From Littorina saxatilis (lineage: Eukaryota > Mollusca > Gastropoda > Littorinimorpha > Littorinidae), in assembly GCF_037325665.1 (NCBI RefSeq), contig NC_090251.1:16795551-16859550 (forward strand): a stretch of DNA of 64,000 bases. The letters are read 5' to 3'. The notes under the pieces were generated by a model that ran no database searches, had not been told where the DNA came from, and worked only from the letters and a program-made list of their open reading frames with translations. Made by a program: the position numbers and the translations under genes. Numbering within the stretch: the first letter of the stretch is position 1; each line of letters opens with the position of its first letter. Positions 23,790 through 33,300 of this stretch are shown here, in pieces.

Positions 23790-24062
23790 GAGTAAGGCTG
23801 TGACAATTTTGGTGGATGGTGACAATGCGCCCAAGACTTGACTGACTACTGCGGGCTTAATGTCCTCAGGCATTATGCGTTCACGAATAAGTCGAATAAG
23901 ACGAGAACGAGAAATCTCTTTATGACCTGTCCAGAGGAAATGTTCACACACAAAGATCAGTCCAAGGAGGATGGCTCTGGTCTTGACGCTCTTTGCAAGA
24001 TCTTCAGCTTTCTTGTCGGCGTGGACACAGACAAGCCTGAGATTGACATTGCACCGTCCTAA
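23790..24062 (+). pseudogene. Decayed duplicate of the IFIT-like/TIR C-terminal end, in 3' UTR of gene A
   Basis: GCTGTGACAATTTTGGTGG matches the VTLLVDG strand of the TIR domain, and 23925-24062 would read FMTCPEEMFTHKDQSKEDG...LDALCKIFSFLVGVD..EIDIAPS, clearly parallel to the true C-terminus of gene A. The segment between them is rearranged. It lies after the stop at 23600 and before the AATAAA at 24123, so it is probably transcribed but untranslated. An equivalent relic follows gene B. Confidence 0.75.
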
Positions 24063-24122
24063 AGATGACTTCCCGTGAACACGATCAAGTAGACACCAAG
24101 TTTGTGTTTGAGATTTTCTTTC

Positions 24123-24128
24123 AATAAA
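24123..24128 (+). terminator. Polyadenylation signal of gene A
   Basis: AATAAA about 60 bp after the duplicated C-terminal relic, followed by a sequence (CAAACGCTTGTATTATATATGC) mostly conserved after the corresponding AATAAA of gene B. Confidence 0.65.
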
Positions 24129-24547
24129 TCTCTTTGAATGTTTGTAATCAAACGCTTGTATTATATATGCGCCATTACTGTAATTTTCACACGTTAGATG
24201 TGAATTTGATACGATTGAGATTTTACATAAGAGTGTTCTTTTATGTGAAACTATGCCAATTTTCAACAGCTTGGTTGCATCCAGTGAAGGGTATAATATA
24301 TCCCGTGTGGAAAAGAAAACGTATTTATAACATAGAGCTTCTGTGCAGGAATCTACTAAAGTGTTAATATTGGACTTGGTAATGCAAACCTGCTTGAAAG
24401 TGACTTAACAGTTACAAGTCATGTCAAGTCAAGTTTTCAAGTCAAGTCAAGTTTTTATTGTTCATTACCCAGGGGCATTATAAACAATATTCACAAATTC
24501 AAAAATGCACAAAGTACCAAGTGATCAAAAAAAGAATTTTTTTTAAA

Positions 24548-24550
<3 letters not shown>

Positions 24551-24611
<61 letters not shown>
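24551..24611. repeat. GT microsatellite
   Basis: About 30 GT units. The flanks on both sides match the flanks of the 36628-40460 minisatellite, so this is the unexpanded counterpart of that array. Confidence 0.92.
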
Positions 24612-24612
<1 letters not shown>

Positions 24613-24930
24613 CGTGTGTCTATGAACAAATGTGTCCATGATTTAAACATTCGTTTGTTGTTTTCAAAAGGGAATGTTTTATATGTTTCATAGTTTTGCA
24701 TGTTTATGCGTAATTTTATCGTATTGCGTTGTAGCGTTATCGTGTACCTTTGATGTTACCACGTGTATCGGATATGCTTTGAAGTAGATGAATAAAGAAA
24801 ATAGATGAAGCAGGTCAATTGTTGAAATGTATTTATTTATTCATTTAATTTTTTTTTAATTGAATTAATGTTTTATTGAAGTTTTTTTTTCTCGTTTTTG
24901 ATGTTGTTTCATTTGTTGTTTTTGTTTGTT

Positions 24931-25175
24931 TTTGCTGACTGTGGCCTTGAAGGATCCACTGCTGTGATTATGTATTGTTCTTCAAGCGGCTGAACAATTT
25001 TCGAGATTAGTTTTGTGTAATTCGTGTTTGTCTGTGCACTTAAAACAAACCGCTGGGTCGATATATCAGTGAACGTATCGTTTTATTTTGAAAATAATTA
25101 AACGTTCAAATCACATACTTTCTTTGGGGTTTTTCATTCTGATTATGAGTTGGTGAATGGGCATATTTTTTCGAC
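24931..25175 (+). repeat. Direct repeat copy 1 (245 bp)
   Basis: From TTTGCTGACTGTGGCCTTG to TTTTTTCGAC, nearly identical to 25695-25938, 764 bp downstream. Part of the spacer between gene A and the upstream region of gene B. Confidence 0.9.
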
Positions 25176-25694
25176 TAGGCTACCTGTGTGATGATAACGC
25201 AATATTGCCGTCCGATTTTATTGTGAGCCTGTCAGTTGGACTTTTTGAGGGGTACATTATTTTCTCCTTATCTTGTGTGATGAAGAAAAACACCCTGATC
25301 CCTTGAAGTTCTTGTAAGTCTGTTAAATGGCCAGTGATGTAGCTGTGATGAAAAAAATAACAATTAATTTTGTTTATGAGTCGGTCTAACTGTCGATTGT
25401 TGTTTTTATCGGTGGGTGGGTGGTTTTTTTTAGATAAGAGATTTTTCATTCACGTCCTGCACAGTCTTCAATCCTGCACAGTCTTCAACCGGGGAAAACG
25501 GCTTATTTATTGTTGTTCTTTTTGTTCGTCTCTCTATTTTTTTAGAATTTTTTTTGCCGACAAGCCAGTTTACTTGGACTGGCTTCTTTAATTGTTGCTT
25601 GTGTTTCATAAGTACTGGGCCAGTGATTTCTAGTTCAGTTTTTGTTTTTCCTTTGTGTGGGATCACCGTGTTTTATTTTAGGGCGGTTATTGGT

Positions 25695-25938
25695 TTTGCT
25701 GACTGTGGCCTTGAAGGATCCACTGCTGTGATTATGTATCGTTCTTCAAGCGGCTGAACAATTTTCGAGATTAGTTTTGTGTAATTCGTGTTTGTCTGTG
25801 CACTTAAAACAAACCGCTGGGTCGATATATCAGTGAACGTATCGTTTTATTTTGAAAATAATTAAACGTTCAAATCACATACTTTCTTTTTTTTTTTCAT
25901 TCTGATTATGAGTTGGTGAATGGGCATATTTTTTCGAC
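25695..25938 (+). repeat. Direct repeat copy 2 (244 bp)
   Basis: Nearly identical to 24931-25175, differing mainly in a homopolymer run. It is followed at once by ATATTGAACACATC, the start of the block shared with gene A's upstream region (16050 onward). Confidence 0.9.
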
Positions 25939-26014
25939 ATATTGAACACATCAAATTTCACAACCTATTAAATATTATTCGAATCTGTTTTCAATCTTTG
26001 ATTTCGTGTTTTTA

Positions 26015-26061
<47 letters not shown>

Positions 26062-26148
26062 CTGAGGATCTCCTTTGCTCTCCGTCAACACAAACTTTGG
26101 GGAGGTAGCAAAGCACTTCAACTGCAGAGAACAGCCAAAACAAAACAA

Positions 26149-26882
26149 ACAAGTCGCGTAAGGCGAAATTACTACATTTAGTCAAGCTATGGAACTCACA
26201 GAATGAAACTGAACGTAGTCCGCCGCTAGTGCAAAAGGCAGTGAAAGTGACGAGCCTGTTTGGCGCGGTTGCGCTGTGCTTCATAGCACGCTTTACTGTA
26301 CCTCTCTTCGTTTTAACTTTCTGAGCGTGTTTTTAATCCAAACATATCATATCTATATGTTTTTGGAATCAGGAAGCGACAAGGAATAAGATGAAAGTGT
26401 TTTTAAATCGATTTCGGAAATTTAATTTTGATCATAATTTTTATATTTTTAATTTTCAGAGCTTGTTTTTAATCCAAATATAACATATTTATATGTTTTT
26501 GGAATCAAGAAATGATGAAGAATAAGATGAACGTAAATTTGGATCGTTTTATAATTATTTTTTTTTTTACAATTTTCAGATTTTTAATGACCAAAGTCAT
26601 TAATTAATTTTTAAGCCACCATGCTGAATAACGAAGTCCGGCCTTCGTCGAAGATTGCTTGGCCAAAATTTCAATCAATTTGATTGAAAAATGAGGGTGT
26701 GACAGTGCCGTCTCAACCTTTACAAAAAGCCGGATATGACGTCATCAAAGACATTTATCGAAAAAAAGAAAAAAACGTCCAGGGATATCATTCCCAGGAA
26801 CTCCCATGTAAAATTTCATAAAGATCGGTCCAGTAGTTTAGGCTGAATCGCTCTACACACACACACGCACAGACACACACAG

Positions 26883-26914
<32 letters not shown>

Positions 26915-26985
26915 CACGACCCACGTCACGATTCCCCCTCTACGTTAACTTGAACATTTAGTCAAAACTTGACTAAATGTAAAAA
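26149..26985 (+). mobile_element. ~840-bp non-autonomous element, TTTAGTCAAG ends
   Basis: Starts AAGTCGCGTAAGGCG...ACATTTAGTCAAGC and ends with a palindrome of two ACATTTAGTCAA arms (26955-26980). Internal marks include AAAGCCGGATATGACGTCATC and a CA run at 26863-26909. Related copies are at 42706-43575 (reverse) and 63686 to the window end (reverse, cut). No open reading frame. Confidence 0.8.
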
Positions 26986-27048
26986 CAACAACAATATTTC
27001 ACATGTGTGAAACTGTATTGAAAGGAAAGAGGTCACACTCACACACAA

Positions 27049-27100
<52 letters not shown>
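27049..27100. repeat. CA microsatellite
   Basis: About 25 CA units just upstream of the gene B promoter; the gene A upstream region has a related but shorter CA tract near 16325-16345. Confidence 0.9.
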
Positions 27101-27102
<2 letters not shown>

Positions 27103-27111
27103 CCAAGTCCA

Positions 27112-27266
27112 GTCAGCTGACTTTCCACCCAAACAGCTGCTCAGCATTATTTTTACGTCATTACGTCATAGTGTGGGCAAAAGGGGAACCCCCCGGCCCC
27201 TGTTTATGTCGCGGCGGTGTTCACCACAACTCGGCACGCACCCTGCATTTCATGATCGAGTCAGTT
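27112..27266 (+). promoter_or_regulatory. Putative promoter 1 of IFIT-like/TIR gene B
   Basis: Two TTACGTCA elements (27153-27160 and 27161-27168), GGGGAACCCC (27183-27192, NF-kappaB-like) and TCAGTT (27261-27266, initiator-like) in the same order as upstream of gene A; the start codon is at 27346. The region aligns with 16697-16950 along its length. Confidence 0.6.
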
Positions 27267-27345
27267 GCACGGCGCACCGCTTGACACATAGCCGCAACGT
27301 TAAATCTTGAGAGTGCCGCAGTGTGCAGAATTCCAGGCTTCCACA

Positions 27346-30300
27346 ATGGATTTCTCTCCAGACACAGGTAGCCTATATTCACACATTTGCTGCTAAATAA
27401 TAATGTTTCTTGCAACGAATGACTGATGTCAGATTGTGTATGTAGTAAAATCATGTCCAGTCATGATAGGAGTCAGTCGCCGTCTTGCATGGATTCTAGT
27501 AAGATAATAATAATGCATAATATTTACATAGCGCATGTATCCGGCCAGGGTTTAACCCTGCTCAAAGCGCTGTGCAATCAAAATACAACGACCACAGTTA
27601 TTTTATATTTTATTTTTTCAACGGAACGAGTTTATGTGTATCTATTGATGGATAAACCTGCATTCCTCTCTTTATTGTTCTTGTATTTTTTTGTATTTTT
27701 TGTTTGTATGTACCCCCATGGGGTTTCTTGAAATAAAACTTGACTTGACTTGACTTGACATTATTTACAGTGCAATGAATAACACATTGCACAATAATAC
27801 ATTCCACAAACACGCGGTACATAGTCAATATATACAGCCGTTGGTGTGAGAGCACGAAACCCTGTTCGTGCCAGCTTTGCAGAGGAGATAAAAATGGCAG
27901 CTTTGCGGTGGGCCCAGGATGCATAATATAATCGATGTATTCAGTCTTGCATGTCCATTTTGCAGTAGGTGTAAGCTCGCGCAATTGACAATTAATACTA
28001 TTCAATATAAATATATCGATAGATTCGGGCTCGCACTAATTAACCAAACGAGAGAGAAGCGCGAACAGCTGGGCGTCTACAAACTAGTTAATAAGTTTAG
28101 ATAACGATACGTGAGTATCACACCCCATTCCCAGCTAGACCTGGTTGCTAGAAACATTACGTCAACGCGCCGAGACTGCATGGCCTGATTTCACAGAAAG
28201 GGGAACCCCCTTGTTCACATAATTATCATAATATACTGTCTGCAGTCAGCAGGCCGAGTGAACCACCGAGCTCATTGGCAATACAGACAGTGCTAGTTCA
28301 GTGTGTCTGCGTTTGAGACTGAGTGATAAATAGGATCGTTGGGCTTGCCAGAATCGATTCAAAATGGACTGTTACCCTGACAAAGGCAAGTTTACTTTTA
28401 TTGGCATATGAAGGCACAGCGAGTAAGCTTACTTCTCGTTACACCCCCGGTATAGGGGTGTGTATAGGATTCGGTCGATGTGTTTGTTTGTTTGTGTGTT
28501 TGTGTTCGCATATAGATCTCAAGAATGAACGGACCGATCGTCGCCAAACTTGGTGAACAGGTTCTATACATTCCTGAGACGGTCCTTACAAAAATTGGGA
28601 CCAGTCAAACACACGGTTAGGGAGTTATTGGTGGATTAAGATTCTACAAGGACTTATAGAGGGACATATTAATGGTCAAAGGGAAATAACCTTCTCAGTT
28701 GGTGGCAGTGAGAATGGTAAGGACGGGGGTGTTTTTCCTACCTCGGAGGAATTTCTTGTTAAAACTGTTCGCGCATTGTCAAAGATCTGACCAAGGTCGT
28801 TTTACGTCGTTTTACGTGGCACTGATAAGGGCCGTATCTTTAACCCGTGATTTGTAAAAATGTAAAAACATTGTACAAATTACGTCGAACCTAAAACCGC
28901 GATTTGTAAAAATGTAAAAAAAATCGCTTGACTCAAAGAAATGCTAGGAGTGTCGAATGAAGTTTCTTTTTCTAAGTTTCTTGTTGAAAAAGATGTTGAG
29001 AACGAAACTGTCCAGGGTTACTTGAACGCACCTCCGATCTCCTAAAAGGGGCGGTGCCCTCGACGGCGCACTCCCGACACTATTCTTTCTTTATTTGGTG
29101 TTTAACGTCGTTTTCAACCACGAAGGTTATATCGCGACGGGGGAAGGGGGGAGGTGGGATAGAGCCACTTGTCAATTGTGTCTTGTTCACAAAAGCACTA
29201 ATCAAAAATTTGCTCCAGGGGCTTGCAACGTAGTACAATATATTACCTTACTGGGAGAATGCAAGTTTCCAGTACAAAGGACTTAACATTTCTTACATAC
29301 TGCTTGACTAAAATCTTTACAAAAATTGACTATATTCTATACAAGAAACACTTTAACAAGGGTAAAAGGAGAAACAGAATCCGTTAGTCGCCTCTTACGA
29401 CATGCTGGGGAGCATCGGGTAAATTCTTTCTCGTCCCAACCAATATGGGACTCCCCCTAACGGCCGCGGGGGGTCACTCCCGACCCCCTTGCCAGGCCGG
29501 GAATCTGCACACTCCCCCTCACCACCACCCCCTGCGTCCCCACCCTCCCCCTCCGCCTGTCCCGACTTGGATTCACAGCATAATGTGTTTCCGATCAAGT
29601 CGGCAACTTAAAACTGCCAGGGTAGTAGGTCAGTGGTAGGTGGGTAAAAGTATTCTTTAAATCTATGATAGGTGCTTCGAGCTAATTGATGTTGATTACG
29701 CATGACAGGGGCGGAGCAGTTAAGCCCGAGGGGGGGGGGGGTTACAACCTGGGGTCCAGGGGTCGGTAGAGGTGGGGTACCGTGGCAACGCCCCGTTGGG
29801 GGGTCTGGGGGGGCAAAGCCCCCCTGAAGCTGACGAATATTAGTTATCTTATAAACAATTTGTGGCTTATCCTTGATTTTAAACATGATCAACTGGTGTC
29901 AGCAGCCACTCATTATTTCTTTTAAAGTTAGTATTAAATAATGGCAATTTATCTTCCATGATATTTGCTCTCGACATCATACTTTCTTTCTTTCTTTATT
30001 TGGTGTTTAACGTCGTTTTCAACCATTCAAGGTTATATCGCGACGGCCGACATCATACAGTATGGTTAGAAGAAAGACATGTTGCATAGGATTGGCAGTT
30101 AAAACTGTACACAAATGATACTGATTAAACAATTAACACTTCCCCCGGCTTCACAAACATTTTTTTTTATACAGCCGAGGGAGGGGGGGGGGGGGGTCCG
30201 GAACCCCTGTAACCACCCCCCTAATCTGCCCCTGCATGATGATGCAAATTATGCAAGGTAATACCGAATATTTTCCCTACACTGATGCGTGTTTTTTTTC

Positions 30301-33300
30301 TGAACTTTTATATATTTATTAGCCGTTCAAAGTCAAAGAGCTTTTTCTGGCATTCACACTGGTTCTGTGCATGTCTGAAGGCGACAACGAGAAAACAAAA
30401 TTGTGCAAGGCGAATATGTGCAAAAACGTATGATTTCAAGTGCAACAACATGCGTTTTCTAAAATAGATTTCGCTTTTGCCTCCATGTAGTTATACACTT
30501 GTTTTGTGTACGCCTCACGTCTGTACCGAGCCCGACAAGCCAAGAAGTGTGCAGGCATAGCCTAGGGTCAGGTCAGGTCAGTCTGAACCGAAACTTGCGC
30601 GACCAGAACCTAACTTTCGGTTTTGTACGGTTTCCACGAAGCTGTTTTCTGTTTACTGAACTGGTTTAAGCATAATAATTATCAATCAACACGGGTGCAT
30701 AGCAGCAAAAGCTGGAGATTTGACTGCAAAACAAACAGCGTTCAGTCGAGTAGAGGATCAAATAGGCAAGACAAAATGAATGGGGATCGCAAGGGGGCGG
30801 GGGGGGGGGGGGGGGTACGGGGTGTGTTGTCACTGATTGCTATACGAAACCGCTAAATACGACCCAGGATTCCCCCCCCCCCCCCCCTAGCACACAACCA
30901 TATGCAGAAACAAAACACTGATCCAACTGAGGTTATGCCAAGCATACAGAAGAGGCTGGTGGCAGGGGGTGTAGAGGGGGTTGACGGCGCAAAGTGACGT
31001 CACAGAGATTGCTAAGCCGGCTCAGAGGATCCTCACAACAACAACAACAACAATAACAACAACAGCAGGAGCAACAACAACAACAATGTAAACAACAACA
31101 TAAATAACAACACCTTAAAGATAAACAACAACAAAGCCGGCTCTGGTCCAATACAGTGGTACAAGGCCTATTGAAAGATTAAAGAACACTTCACCAACAC
31201 GCTCAACCCCCAATTTGTATTCCTCCCAGGAACCTGTTTTCATCTTCTTTGTAACAATACAATTTATATCATAAAGTTGTGATGATCGGTATTAGTCTGA
31301 ACCGAAATTCCGGAACCAGGAGTAGGCCTACCCAACTTTCAGTTTATGCAGTTTCCACGAAGTTGTTTTTGGTTTACCGATATTGATCAACATGGGCGCA
31401 GATATACGACTGCACAAAAGCTTCAGTCAAGTCAGTAGGTAATAAAATAATTATGCAAGTTAAAAATAAACATATGAAAGGGGGTAAGGGGGGAGGGGGG
31501 AGGGGGGGAGGGGGGTGAAGGCGGCATACTGCTGTCAAAGGTTCTTCTGAAAACGACATACGTCATTGTCAATACCAAAATTTCACTATTGTCAAACAGT
31601 TTGTTTGTTTGTTTATTTGTTGCTTAACGTCCAGCCGACTACGCAGAGCCATATCAGGACGAGGAAGGGGGGGATGAAGGGGGCCACTTGTCAAGCGATT
31701 CCTGTTTACAAATGCACTAACCCATTACTTGTGTCCCAGCAGGCTTTAGTAAAACTAAATTGATACCTACTGGAAGATTACCAGTTTCCAGTATGTTAAA
31801 ATAGGCTTAACCTATCTACTGCTGGACTTACATCAGAACACTAACAGATTAAACTATACATGAATCGCGAGACAAGCGGCAAGAGAAGAGATTTTTGGAA
31901 AAAATACAGGTGAATGAGCAAGAAGGCAGAAAAAAGAAAAGAATTCATGAAGAAAAAGAGAGCATGACAGGAAAGAGGAACCAAAAATCTACCTAACAGC
32001 AAACTAGAAAGCTCCTGCGGTTCCAAAAACAGGAGGGGCCTTTAATTTCATAACCGCAGTGCCCCACTGCGGGATTGTCAAACAGTCAGGAAACAATCAC
32101 ACCCAAATGAGGCAGAGCACGGATGACAAGATCTAAGAAACAAAGGGAAGTAAGGGGTCTAAACACAGACAACAAACAGTCGGAAAATAAATAGACAGCT
32201 TTCTTTGATTTCAAGGTCCATGCTTTCTGTCGATGGCGACTGGATCCAGGCTAAATATAGACGACAAAACTATCAGAAAACTAAATAATAAACAACTGTT
32301 ATTTATTTATTTGTTCTTCGATTTCAGCACTAATGATTTTTGCCATGATCGACGAGTTAAAATGATACTAAAAATAAACAACAAACTATCAGGCAATGAG
32401 ATTAAAACTTTCAAACTGTTCTTTGCTTTCAGCCTCCATGGTGTCCTTCTGTGAGTCAAGGAACCAGACGGAGAGGGAGAAATCCAGGTTCACGTCGCAG
32501 CTCAAGGACTTCCCGCACACCTTCCAGCTGCAGAACGAGGACAGCATCGGCAACAACCAGATCAAGAGGCTGCATTCAGGTCTGAAATCAGCGCTCGATG
32601 TCGGCTACAAGACAGACCTGGAGACTGCTCGAGGAAGGAACCTCTTGGCGTACCTTCTGCACCGCTTGGACCGCGATGACGAAGCCTTGGAGGAATTGGA
32701 CATGGTTCTGGACATAGAGGGTCAGCACAATAACCTGGTGACCTTGGCCAACAAAGCTGTGATCCTGTGGCGCCAACATAGTCTTTCTAGCGCTGACGAG
32801 GTCGTTGAGACCTTACAGAAGATCCAGGCGAGCGACGAAGACTTTAAATATCTCGTCGTCAAGGCCAAAGCAGAGTTGGCCTTCACTTACACGCGGCTGG
32901 GGCCAAGATTCGGTTCTCAAGCTATTAGTTTGTTCGGTGAGGTGCTCCCTGAAGCCAAGGAGCCTGAGAAATGGCTGTGGAAGTTCGGACTTGCCTTGAC
33001 ACTCAGGCGTCGCCTGCGTGCACAGCCTTATACCATAACGCCAACGCCTTCACCTGAAACGATAAATGAGATGGTAACAGTTCTCCAAATCTTCCTGGAA
33101 GTCGCTCGAAACGCTTCGTGCCAGAATCTTCAGGCCAAAACGTATGCGGAGATTGCAATGCTTCTGAACATGGTATGGAAATCAACTGCGAGGGATGAAT
33201 TTTGGAAATTTGCTGGCATAAGCCTAGAAAAAGCTTGTGAAAAAGCGTTGGAGCTTGACGACAATGACAACTCCGTCCTCTGCAAATGTGGCAGAATTTT

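Noticed and set aside
23838-24062. The C-terminal relic as a separate small gene
   Set aside because: It has no own promoter or start and aligns only with the end of the upstream gene; both paralogues carry a decayed version before the poly(A) signal.
27003-27284. A frame with a long Thr-His run through the CA repeat at 27049-27100
   Set aside because: Produced by the microsatellite next to the gene B promoter; no support as coding DNA.
15170-32026. Two identical 61-residue frames (MEPQELSSLLLGRFLVPLSC...) at 15170-15355 and 31841-32026
   Set aside because: They lie inside the two copies of retroposon family P; identity reflects recent copying, not a conserved gene.
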